Source: Planifilum sp021793745 (GTDB lineage Bacteria; Bacillota; Bacilli; Thermoactinomycetales; DSM-44946). From it: a stretch of 64,000 nucleotides of DNA. Numbering within the stretch: the first letter of the stretch is position 1; each line of letters begins with the position of its first letter. The stretch is from positions 9,038 to 73,037 of the forward strand of contig CALKAM010000105.1 of assembly GCA_937983105.1 (NCBI GenBank). The letters are read 5' to 3'. Made by a program: the position numbers and the translations under genes. The notes beneath the pieces were generated by a model. It worked only from the letters and a program-made list of their open reading frames with translations. It did not search any database and had not been told where the DNA came from. Below are positions 24,435 through 31,971 of the stretch, piece after piece.

Positions 24435-24623
24435 ATGACGATTCTGCGGAAGGAGGGGGAAGGAAGTTTGCGGAATCGCTATCTTGTAAAGATCCGTTGC
24501 AGAAAGTGCGGTGAGCAGTTCATACTGAAAGGTCAGATGCGCAAGGGGCAGGTGGATACGGGATTTAAGCGATGCCTTTGCGACAACGAAGAAGACTTCG
24601 ACATTACGATGGAGAAGGTGTAA
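24435..24623 (+). CDS. Small CxxC protein, function unknown
   Basis: This 62-residue basic protein has CRKCG near residue 25 and CLCDN near residue 48, which could form a four-cysteine zinc site. The ATG at 24435 lies nine bases after AGGAG; an ATG at 24429 is closer than usual. It follows ypdA by 50 bases and precedes a terminator at 24716, so it may end the ypdA transcript. I do not recognise a family. Confidence 0.6.
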   Translation: MTILRKEGEGSLRNRYLVKIRCRKCGEQFILKGQMRKGQVDTGFKRCLCDNEEDFDITMEKV

Positions 24624-24715
24624 TCCGGGTTGATATTTCCTCCGGGAGCGCGGCGTCCTTTTCAGTTTCCTGGTCGCGTTGCCGCGCCGCGAAATAATCC
24701 TTCCTTCCGACACCT

Positions 24716-24740
24716 AGCCGGGTTTTCCCGGCTTTTTTTC
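24716..24740 (+). terminator. Terminator before ypeB
   Basis: AGCCGGG, loop TTTT, CCCGGCT, followed by seven T. Confidence 0.9.
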
Positions 24741-24871
24741 TTTGCATAATCCGGGTTCACGGCGCTCAGACTATTTCTTGAATCAACCCGCGGAGACGGA
24801 AGAACCGGACTGCGGAGAAAAGGTTGGCGGTGACAGTGTTTGCCCAACCTTGAATGAAGGAGTGAGCAGTC

Positions 24872-26215
24872 GTGTTCAGACGGATTGCCGTCATACTTTT
24901 GCCGGTGGCTTTGGTCGCCCTCGTCGCGACGACCGTGTGGGGTTATCAGGAGAACCAGGATAAGAACGCCCTGTTGATTAAGGCGGAGAACCAATATCAA
25001 CGGGCCTTTCACGATCTCAACTTTCACATTAATAAGTTGCAGGATGAGCTGGGCAAATCCCTCGCCCTCGGTTCGCGTCGCCAGATTTCCCAATGCCTGA
25101 CCAACGTGTGGCGCCTGGCATACGCAGCCCAGAGCGACCTGGGCCAGCTGCCCTTGAGCCTGGTTCCCTTTGACAAGACCGAAGAATTTTTGGCCAAGAT
25201 CGGGCAGTTTTCCTACCGGGTAGGGCTGCGGGATCTGGATCGCGAGCCCTTGACGGACAAGGAGTGGAACACCCTCCGCTCCCTCTATCAACGATCGAAC
25301 CAAATTCAGCGCGATCTGCAAAAAATTCAGTCCCAGGTGTTGAAGAAAAATTTGCGGTGGATGGATGTCGAGCTGGCCCTGGCGAGTGAAGATAAGAAAA
25401 TGGACAACACCATCATTGACGGATTTCGCAGGGTCGATCAGTTGGTGAATGAATATCCGGAAGTGGATTGGGGCCCGACGGTGAACAACATGGGGATGAG
25501 CCAGCTGAAGCAACATCGGAAGCTGAAGGGGAAGAGGATCACCGCGGAAGAGGCGAAAAAGCGGCTGGCCGAGATGCTGGATCGCCCCGACACCCGGGGA
25601 ATCGAAGTCGCCTCAGGCGACAAGGGAAACGATGCCACGTACAGTCTCAGTCTGAAGCGGGGAGAGCACACGGTGTATGCGGATGTGACCAAGGTGGGGG
25701 GCCATGTGCTCTGGATGATGTTTAATCGGCCGATCGGGAAAAAGGGGATGGATCTTGAACAGGCCCAGGGCAGAGCCGAAGCCTTTTTGGACCGGCTCCG
25801 CTATCCCTTCATGGAGGTCGTCTCCTACGATGAAAAGGATAATGCCGCCACCTTCAATCTCGTCCGCAGGGAAGGGAAGGTACGGATTTATCCCGAAACT
25901 GTCACCGTCAAGGTTGCCCTGGACAACGGCGAAGTGCTGGCCTTCTCAGCCGACGAGTTTGTCTTTAACCATCGGGACCGGAAGCTTCCCAAGCCCGAGC
26001 TCACCCCGGCAGAGGCGCGTAAACGGCTGAGCAAACGGATTCGTGTCCAGGATCAGCAGATGGCACTGATTTTGAACGACCAGGGAAAAGAGGTGCTCTG
26101 TTACGAATTTCTGGGAACGATCGGGGAGAGTCAGTACCGGGTGCTGATCAATGCGCAAAACGGGGATGAAGAGGTTGTCGAGAAGGTGGAAAAGACGGAC
26201 ATGGAACGGATTTGA
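24872..26215 (+). CDS. ypeB: Germination protein YpeB
   Basis: YpeB is a spore inner-membrane protein required, in Bacillus, for localisation and stability of the cortex-lytic enzyme SleB. The 447-residue product has an N-terminal hydrophobic anchor (about residues 4-24), a helical N-terminal domain with NQYQRAFHDLNFHINKLQD, and repeated PepSY-like domains in the C-terminal half. The GTG start follows AAGGAG. Normally ypeB is the second gene of a sleB-ypeB operon; here no sleB lies upstream. A perfect 8-bp hairpin (24820-24851) precedes the ribosome binding site. Confidence 0.93.
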   Translation: MFRRIAVILLPVALVALVATTVWGYQENQDKNALLIKAENQYQRAFHDLNFHINKLQDELGKSLALGSRRQISQCLTNVWRLAYAAQSDLGQLPLSLVPFDKTEEFLAKIGQFSYRVGLRDLDREPLTDKEWNTLRSLYQRSNQIQRDLQKIQSQVLKKNLRWMDVELALASEDKKMDNTIIDGFRRVDQLVNEYPEVDWGPTVNNMGMSQLKQHRKLKGKRITAEEAKKRLAEMLDRPDTRGIEVASGDKGNDATYSLSLKRGEHTVYADVTKVGGHVLWMMFNRPIGKKGMDLEQAQGRAEAFLDRLRYPFMEVVSYDEKDNAATFNLVRREGKVRIYPETVTVKVALDNGEVLAFSADEFVFNHRDRKLPKPELTPAEARKRLSKRIRVQDQQMALILNDQGKEVLCYEFLGTIGESQYRVLINAQNGDEEVVEKVEKTDMERI

Positions 26216-26221
26216 GGGGGG

Positions 26222-26242
26222 AGGCGGCTTAAGCCGCCTTTT
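26222..26242 (+). terminator. Terminator after ypeB
   Basis: The perfect palindrome GGCGGCTTAAGCCGCC is followed by TTTT, starting seven bases after the stop. Confidence 0.85.
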
Positions 26243-26422
26243 CCCGAACAAACCAGGGAAAAATGAAAAAGGATGATTGCAAGTCGTCCCGGATTGTGGT
26301 ACGCTTAAATCGTATAAAAGAATACATAACGGATTGCGATACCGCTGTCTGTGTAGGGTCGGAGTTTTCGATGGGGATTGTACTCGATCTCGAACTGGAA
26401 TCGAATAAAGTTCATCCACAAT

Positions 26423-26455
26423 CGAGCAGGCTCTCGGCCTGCTCGCGTATTTTTA
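26423..26455 (+). terminator. Terminator or attenuator upstream of cmk
   Basis: CGAGCAGG (26423-26430) pairs perfectly with CCTGCTCG (26438-26445), then CGTATTTTTATC. No convincing gene lies between 26243 and 26422. A TATAAA at 26313 might start a short leader ending here, but its -35 is poor. Confidence 0.7.
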
Positions 26456-26492
26456 TCTCGTTTTATCCGTTTATCGGGAAGGGCGTATGGAA

Positions 26493-27161
26493 ATGAGGCG
26501 TTTGACGGTTGCGATTGACGGCCCGGCGGGTGCCGGGAAAAGCACGGTGGCTCGAAGGGTTGCCGAGGAGCTGGGCCTGCTCTATGTCGATACAGGGGCG
26601 ATGTATCGGGCCATTACGTGGAAAGCGCTGCAGCGCGGGATCGATTTGTCGGACGAGCTGGCGGTTGCTAGACTGGCCCGGGAGACGGACATCGCGTTGG
26701 GTCCCCAAGAGGTGCTGGTGGACGACGTTGCGGCGACGGAGGCGATTCGCTCGCCGGAAGTGACCGAGCACGTGTCAAAGGTGGCCGGGATGGTGGAGGT
26801 CCGTCGCGTGTTGGTGGAAAAGCAACGGGAGATGGCCCGAAGCGGTGGAGTGGTGATGGACGGCAGGGATATCGGCACCCACGTCATGCCCGACGCCGAT
26901 GTCAAGGTGTTTCTCACCGCTTCCATCGAGGAACGGGTGAGACGCCGCCACCTGGAGATGATCCGACGCGGTTATGATTCCGACCCGGACCGGCTCTACC
27001 AGGAGATCAAGCGACGGGATGAGATGGATGAAAATCGATCCCACTCCCCGCTGAAACCCGCTGCGGATGCAGTGATGCTGGATACCACCGGCCGGACGAT
27101 TGACGAAGTGGTGGCGATGATCCTGGACCTTTGTCGAACCAAAGTGGGTGGTGGGGAGTAA
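26493..27161 (+). CDS. cmk: Cytidylate kinase
   Basis: Cmk phosphorylates CMP and dCMP. The P-loop GPAGAGKST is at the N-terminus, followed by YVDTGAMYRAI, the GRDIGTHVMPDADVKVFL core, and the DENRSHSPLKPAADAV lid region. The ATG at 26493 is nine bases from GGGAAGGG; the ATG at 26487 is in frame but too close. The downstream plsC begins three bases after the stop, and an S1 gene follows, a cmk-plsC-rpsA order common in many Firmicutes. The B. subtilis ypfA gene between ypeB and cmk is absent. Confidence 0.95.
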   Translation: MRRLTVAIDGPAGAGKSTVARRVAEELGLLYVDTGAMYRAITWKALQRGIDLSDELAVARLARETDIALGPQEVLVDDVAATEAIRSPEVTEHVSKVAGMVEVRRVLVEKQREMARSGGVVMDGRDIGTHVMPDADVKVFLTASIEERVRRRHLEMIRRGYDSDPDRLYQEIKRRDEMDENRSHSPLKPAADAVMLDTTGRTIDEVVAMILDLCRTKVGGGE

Positions 27162-27164
27162 GAT

Positions 27165-27758
27165 ATGTTATATCGGTTGGGCCGGGTTCTCTTTCGCCTC
27201 TTTTTTTCCGTGTGCTACCGATGGGAAGTAGAAGGCAAGGAACACATACCGGACCAGGGTCCGGTGGTGGTTTGCCCCAATCACATACACAATCTGGACC
27301 CCCCTCTGGTGGGGGCCGCCATGGATCGCAAGGTTTACTTTATGGCGAAGGAAGAATTGTTCCGCATTCCGATCCTGGCGCCCCTGATCCGTCATCTGGG
27401 CGCTTTTCCGGTGCGCCGGGGGGCGAGCGACCGAATCGCCTTCAAAAGGGCGATGGAGATCCTTCGGGAAGGAAAGGTGCTTGCCATCTTCCCCGAGGGA
27501 ACTCGATCCCGTAGCGGCCGGCTGGGCAAAGCCCATCCCGGGGCTGCACTGATCGCCATCAAGGAAAAAGCGGACGTGGTTCCGGCGGCGATCATCGGTC
27601 CTTACCGCTTGTTCGGGAAAGTCCGCATCGTCTTCGGTCCTCCCTTCCGTTTGGATTTTCCTCCCAACTGCAAAATCAATTCGGAACTGCTACGGAAGCA
27701 AAGCTCCCGGATTATGGAAAAAATCGAAGGGCTGCTTCAGGACGGGCGGAAGCGATGA
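27165..27758 (+). CDS. plsC: 1-acyl-sn-glycerol-3-phosphate acyltransferase
   Basis: PlsC acylates lysophosphatidic acid to phosphatidic acid at the membrane. The 197-residue protein has the catalytic H-x4-D motif in CPNHIHNLDPP and the substrate motif FPEGTRS near residue 110. It starts three bases after cmk, and its stop overlaps the start of the small membrane-protein gene. PlsY, which supplies its substrate, is encoded 6 kb downstream. Confidence 0.93.
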   Translation: MLYRLGRVLFRLFFSVCYRWEVEGKEHIPDQGPVVVCPNHIHNLDPPLVGAAMDRKVYFMAKEELFRIPILAPLIRHLGAFPVRRGASDRIAFKRAMEILREGKVLAIFPEGTRSRSGRLGKAHPGAALIAIKEKADVVPAAIIGPYRLFGKVRIVFGPPFRLDFPPNCKINSELLRKQSSRIMEKIEGLLQDGRKR

Positions 27759-27997
27759 AAGTTCTGCTTCTGTTGGGGATTGCGCTTCTCCTTTGCCGGA
27801 GCATGCGAAGACGGCGGAGAGGGGCCCCGGCCGATCACCGTTTCGATGTCCTGATCGCTTCTACGATGCTGGTGGCGAGCGGCATTGCGATGCTCACCAT
27901 CGCTTGGAAGGTGGGACGGGTCGGAATCGGGGCCGGTTTGGCCGGGTTGGGCATGCTGGCATTTTTGGGGTTGGGATTAATGAAATTAAGAAGATGA
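27755..27997 (+). CDS. Small membrane protein, function unknown
   Basis: An 80-residue product with an N-terminal hydrophobic segment, an arginine-rich stretch (RSMRRRRRG) and two further hydrophobic segments. Its ATG overlaps the plsC stop by four bases and GGAAG lies upstream, so coupling to plsC is plausible. I see no family motif. Confidence 0.5.
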   Translation: MKVLLLLGIALLLCRSMRRRRRGAPADHRFDVLIASTMLVASGIAMLTIAWKVGRVGIGAGLAGLGMLAFLGLGLMKLRR

Positions 27998-28066
27998 CCT
28001 TTCTTAATTTCATTACCTTCATATTATCTGTTGGTGTCAGGAGCCAAGTGAGGAGGTTGTGTCGTC

Positions 28067-29209
28067 ATGGTGGAAGAAATGAAGTCGGAAATGGCGGAGG
28101 TGGCTCCCCTCAAGCGCGGGGATATCGTCAAGGGGAAAGTGTCGAAGGTGGACGAACGACAAGCCCTTGTCGATGTGGGTTACAAATTTGATGGTGTGAT
28201 TCCCATTTCGGAGTTGTCCAGCCTTCATGTGGAGAAGGTATCCGATGTGCTGCAGGAAGGGGACGAAGTGGAGGTGAAGGTCCTCCGGGTGAACGATGAC
28301 GAAGACAAGTTGATCCTCTCCAAGCGGGCGGCCGATGCCGACCGGGCGTGGAAGGAGATGCAGGAGAAGTACGAGGCCGGAGAAACCATCGAGGCGAAGG
28401 TGGCTGAGGTGGTGAAGGGCGGCTTGGTTGTGGATGTCGGAGTGCGCGGCTTCATTCCTGCATCGCATGTGGAACGCCACTTCGTGGAGGATTTTTCCGA
28501 GTATGTAGGCCGTACTCTCCCTCTGAAGGTGTTGGAAATCAATCCGGAACAAAACAAGCTGATCCTGTCCCACAAGTTGGTCCTGGAAGAGGAACATGCG
28601 CGCAAAAAAGAGGAAACCCTGAACAACCTCCAGGTGGGCGAAGTTCTGGAAGGGACTGTTCAGCGCCTCACCGATTTCGGCGCCTTTGTGGATATCGGTG
28701 GGGTCGACGGGCTGGTGCACGTTTCGGAGTTGGCCTGGCACCGGGTGGAGCATCCTTCCGACGTCTTGTCCGAAGGGGATACGGTGAAGGTGAAGGTGCT
28801 GAAGGTGGATCGGGAAAATGAGCGGATCAGCCTCAGCATCAAGGAAACCCAGCCCGGCCCCTGGGATCAGGTATCGGATCACCTTCAACCGGGGGATATC
28901 GTCACCGGTACGGTGAAGCGGCTCGTCTCCTTCGGCGCCTTTGTGGAAGTGTATCCGGGAGTGGAGGGCTTGGTTCACATCTCCCAGATTTCCCGGAGGC
29001 ACATCGCCACCCCCTCCGAAGTGTTGGAGGAAGGTCAGGAGGTCCGGGTCAAGGTGCTGGATCTCAAGCCGGAGCAGAAGCGGGTCAGCCTGAGCATCAA
29101 GGAAGCGGATCAGGAAGAGGTTCGCAGCGAGCAAGTGGAGCGTACCAATACCGGAATGAATCTGACCCTGGGGGATGTCATCGGGGACCAACTGCGCCGC
29201 CTGAAATGA
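28067..29209 (+). CDS. ypfD: 30S ribosomal protein S1 homologue, four S1 domains
   Basis: The 380-residue protein is a string of four S1 OB-fold RNA-binding domains starting near residues 13, 97, 185 and 270. The last two are canonical, with GAFVDIGGVDGLVHVSELAW and GAFVEVYPGVEGLVHISQI segments. Firmicute homologues are shorter than E. coli S1 and their role in translation initiation is less central. The ATG follows GTGAGGAGG. It is followed by a strong terminator. Confidence 0.93.
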   Translation: MVEEMKSEMAEVAPLKRGDIVKGKVSKVDERQALVDVGYKFDGVIPISELSSLHVEKVSDVLQEGDEVEVKVLRVNDDEDKLILSKRAADADRAWKEMQEKYEAGETIEAKVAEVVKGGLVVDVGVRGFIPASHVERHFVEDFSEYVGRTLPLKVLEINPEQNKLILSHKLVLEEEHARKKEETLNNLQVGEVLEGTVQRLTDFGAFVDIGGVDGLVHVSELAWHRVEHPSDVLSEGDTVKVKVLKVDRENERISLSIKETQPGPWDQVSDHLQPGDIVTGTVKRLVSFGAFVEVYPGVEGLVHISQISRRHIATPSEVLEEGQEVRVKVLDLKPEQKRVSLSIKEADQEEVRSEQVERTNTGMNLTLGDVIGDQLRRLK

Positions 29210-29225
29210 GTAAAGGGTATGGAAG

Positions 29226-29262
29226 AAGCCGACCTTTTGGGTCGGCTTATTTATTTTTTTAG
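29226..29262 (+). terminator. Terminator after the S1 gene
   Basis: AAGCCGACC pairs with GGTCGGCTT across TTTT(G), followed by ATTTATTTTTTT. Confidence 0.92.
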
Positions 29263-29269
29263 GGGAGGC

Positions 29270-29299
29270 TGATAGAAGAACGGAGATGGGAACATACTA
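29270..29299 (+). promoter_or_regulatory. Possible sigma-F/sigma-G promoter of the yphA-YIEGIA cluster
   Basis: CATACTA (29293-29299) matches the forespore -10 consensus, and a weak TGATA lies 18 bases upstream. Tentative. Confidence 0.35.
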
Positions 29300-29325
29300 A
29301 AGAAAAACGGAAGGGGGCTTCAGGG

Positions 29326-29937
29326 GTGTCTCCCGGAGTACCGGCCTTCCTTTCCATCCTGGCGTTGATTACGCTGCGCATGACGGGATGGTTTTCGCGG
29401 TTACCGCGGGATGTGGGGCTTTCCTCGGACAACGAGCTGTTCGGATGGCTGCTGGCCGCCTCGGTTTCTTCCGTCGTGGTACTTCCGATTTCGCCCGCGG
29501 CGACCCTTCACATGGGATTTCTCTGGTTGCTCTGCGCCTTTTTACGCCTCATGCACAAAGTGCCGCCGGCCGCCCGCATTTCCTCCGGGGTTGCGCTTTT
29601 CTTTTTCGGCTTTGCGCTCTTTATCGCCGGAGAGTTGTCGGCACTCGATCCCTCATGGGCGCTGTTTCCGCTTCAGCATTTTTGCCTCGCTTTGTTGGTT
29701 GGGCTCACCCTGCTGATCACGCCGCGGTTGGACCGGCGGCTGGTGATTTTGATGGGTGGGATACTTCTGGGCATCGTCCTGTCTGTGATGAGCCCCGTGT
29801 CTTTATCCGGAGGCATTCGTATCGGCTCCGCCCTGTATTGGGATATGTTGTGGGTTTCGATGATTGCATTGACCTCTCTACATTACGTTCTTTTGTGGGC
29901 GGAGCGGAAGTTGCTTCGATTCAGGGCAAAACTTTAG
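29326..29937 (+). CDS. YphA-like membrane protein
   Basis: A 203-residue protein with six or seven hydrophobic helices and short loops. No catalytic motif is seen. The GTG start at 29326 follows AAGGGGGCTTCAGG. Its position between the S1 gene and the YIEGIA gene matches yphA of B. subtilis, which is why I use that name; sequence evidence alone is only a membrane protein. Confidence 0.7.
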   Translation: MSPGVPAFLSILALITLRMTGWFSRLPRDVGLSSDNELFGWLLAASVSSVVVLPISPAATLHMGFLWLLCAFLRLMHKVPPAARISSGVALFFFGFALFIAGELSALDPSWALFPLQHFCLALLVGLTLLITPRLDRRLVILMGGILLGIVLSVMSPVSLSGGIRIGSALYWDMLWVSMIALTSLHYVLLWAERKLLRFRAKL

Positions 29938-29959
29938 GAATATAGAAGGGATCGGAAGA

Positions 29960-30841
29960 ATGAAGTTGGAACTGTATACCCAAGCGGTCATCGCCGGCCT
30001 GGTTGTCGGTTTCCTGGCTCGGATACGGATGCTCCGCACGGATTATCGCCAATATCCCACGTATCCCCACGGGCAAGTGATTCACCTTTCCCTCGGGCTG
30101 ATTGCGGCTGCGCTGGGGGCGGTCGCTGTTCCGGCCCTCTTGGACCGCGATTACACAGCGGTCACCTTCTTAACATTGGCCGCACAGCAATTTCGGGAAG
30201 TCCGCAACATGGAGCGGGAAACCCTGTCGAAGATGGACCAGATGGAGCTGGTGCCCAGGGGGGGTTCTTACATCGAAGGCATCGCCATGGTATTTGAAGG
30301 AAGGAATTATCTGGTCATATTTTCCGCTTTCATCACCTCTTTGGCGGTGATTATCGGCGGATGGGTGAGCGGAACGGTTGCGGGGATGTTCATGATCTGG
30401 CTCTCCGGCCGGCTCCGCTCCGGCAAGTACCTGGGAGATATTGCGGAGGTTACCGAAGGAACGCTCCGCTTTGAGGGCCCCAATCTGTATGTGGACGACA
30501 TTTATCTGATGAACGTGGGATTGGTGGATGATCAGGAGCGAATCCAACAATTCGGATTGGGCATCATTATCACCCCGAAGGACAAGGATTCGCGGGTAAC
30601 GATCAGCAATATCGGTCAAAGACAGGCCATACTTCACGATGTCTCCGCCATCATGGGTGTGTACAGGGATACCGGAGAACCGGGCCTGGTTCCCCTTTCC
30701 AAAAGAGATCTGAAAGATGGCCGATTGGGACTCCTGTTGCTCCCGCAGGAACGGGACCTGCAACGGACGATCGAAGTGATCAAGCGCGTTCCTGTTTTGG
30801 AAGGTGCCGTACGGATGCCCACGGAATCAGGGGGAAACTAA
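29960..30841 (+). CDS. YIEGIA domain protein (YphB-like)
   Basis: The defining motif SYIEGIAMVFEGRNYL sits near residue 98. Hydrophobic segments occur near residues 8-20, 45-65, 112-132 and 134-150, followed by a soluble C-terminal domain. The family is found in endospore formers and its role is not established. It precedes a gene for its partner (YIEGIA capping subunit) by 19 bases, as in other sporeformers. Confidence 0.88.
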   Translation: MKLELYTQAVIAGLVVGFLARIRMLRTDYRQYPTYPHGQVIHLSLGLIAAALGAVAVPALLDRDYTAVTFLTLAAQQFREVRNMERETLSKMDQMELVPRGGSYIEGIAMVFEGRNYLVIFSAFITSLAVIIGGWVSGTVAGMFMIWLSGRLRSGKYLGDIAEVTEGTLRFEGPNLYVDDIYLMNVGLVDDQERIQQFGLGIIITPKDKDSRVTISNIGQRQAILHDVSAIMGVYRDTGEPGLVPLSKRDLKDGRLGLLLLPQERDLQRTIEVIKRVPVLEGAVRMPTESGGN

Positions 30842-30860
30842 GTGCCGGGAGGCAGTGAGA

Positions 30861-31052
30861 ATGGGAACGATCGAAAAAGCGATTTTGGCGGTGGTGACTC
30901 GCGACATGGATCGGGTTGCAGGGGGAGCCCCGATATTCTTTGCCGAGACGGAGAGGGAAATGGAGCATCTGGCTTTCACCCTGGAGAAAATCCTCGACGG
31001 GATGGCTCATCGCCTGGATCCGGTGACCATGATCATTGTCCGGCACACATGA
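30861..31052 (+). CDS. Capping complex subunit for YIEGIA
   Basis: A 63-residue soluble protein (starts MGTIEKAILAVVT, with GGAPIFFAETEREMEHLAFT). Its size, sequence and position directly after the YIEGIA gene fit the annotated capping complex subunit for YIEGIA. The ATG at 30861 follows GGGAGGCAGTGAG. Its stop overlaps the next start in ATGA. Confidence 0.75.
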   Translation: MGTIEKAILAVVTRDMDRVAGGAPIFFAETEREMEHLAFTLEKILDGMAHRLDPVTMIIVRHT

Positions 31053-31441
31053 AGGGGCGCATCTATCTGAGCGAGGACAGGGGTGCTTGTGCGCTGATCG
31101 CCGCCGCCTTGGACGTCTTTTCGCACCAAGAGGAGGTTCCCGGAGCCCGGGAAGTGGTGCTCTGGGCCATGGAAACGGGAATGGATTGGTCCCGAACGGG
31201 GTGGCTTTGGCCGGCCGGTGAAGGGTCCGGGGGGAGATCGGTTTTTTATTGCGGTGTGAGCAGCGGTTCGCCGATCGTAGAGCGCTCTCTTTGTTATTTG
31301 ATGCCCATGCTGGGGGGGTCCCCGCTCCAATGGGAATTTGTCCGCCTACAGATCCGGGCGCCCCGGATTCGTTCTTGGCAGGGGTTGCTTCGAAAGTATT
31401 CACGCCTGTCCCAATTGATCCGGGAGGAGATGGGACATTGA
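31049..31441 (+). CDS. Probable divergent DUF3189-like protein
   Basis: This 130-residue product starts at the ATGA overlap with the preceding gene, and its own stop overlaps the next start. By eye it aligns with the following DUF3189 protein: GRIYLSEDRGACALIAAALD against RIFYYCYGSAHSSVVAAAIH, and both share a middle GxG segment. It lacks the HSS motif. It is too short to be a full duplicate. Function unknown; the paralogy is my inference. Confidence 0.6.
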   Translation: MKGRIYLSEDRGACALIAAALDVFSHQEEVPGAREVVLWAMETGMDWSRTGWLWPAGEGSGGRSVFYCGVSSGSPIVERSLCYLMPMLGGSPLQWEFVRLQIRAPRIRSWQGLLRKYSRLSQLIREEMGH

Positions 31442-31914
31442 GGATTTTCTATTATTGTTACGGAAGCGCCCACTCGTCGGTGGTCGCTGCGGCGATTCAC
31501 CTGGGGAAACTCCCTACCCGACGGGTCCCTACGATATCGGAAATTTGCAGTCTTCCCGATTTTGATCGCTCATCGGACCAGTGTTTGGGCATGGTGTACT
31601 ACAAGGGGAAGGATGAATGGGGAAACCCGGTGTATACGGTGGGACTGGGGAGCCGGCCCGCCGTGGCCTGTCGGACCCTTCAATCCATGATCCATCTTAT
31701 GGGAAATCCGGAGGACTTTCGTTTTTATAATGCCCTCGACTGTTTGAAGATGATGGGAAAGGTGGGGGGTGCCATTTCCCGCCGTTACGGCTTCCCCACC
31801 CTGGGTCGCCCCTTGGCCGCCTGGGGAGTGAAGCGCAGTTATTCCCTTTTGGTGGCTTTGGTGGAGCGGGTCAAAAGGGAGGTTCGTGTTGCTTCCGAGG
31901 AGCATTCCGGATAA
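31438..31914 (+). CDS. DUF3189 family protein
   Basis: A 158-residue protein with the family start LRIFYYCYGSAHSSVVAAAIHLG, and the GMVYYKG and GNPVYTVGLGSRP segments. The TTG start at 31438 overlaps the stop of the previous gene (TTGA) and follows GGGAGGAGATGGG. The DUF3189 family is known mostly from sporeforming Firmicutes and has no established role. It ends the YIEGIA cluster, 57 bases before der. Confidence 0.82.
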   Translation: MRIFYYCYGSAHSSVVAAAIHLGKLPTRRVPTISEICSLPDFDRSSDQCLGMVYYKGKDEWGNPVYTVGLGSRPAVACRTLQSMIHLMGNPEDFRFYNALDCLKMMGKVGGAISRRYGFPTLGRPLAAWGVKRSYSLLVALVERVKREVRVASEEHSG

Positions 31915-31971
31915 GATTGGTATGTATCGACCATGGGTTTTTTTGAGTGGAAGCCGAGGTGAGGATGGATC

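Noticed and set aside
26263..26496. Possible 77-residue gene before cmk
   Set aside because: It runs through a strong terminator hairpin, lacks a ribosome binding site and shows no motif.
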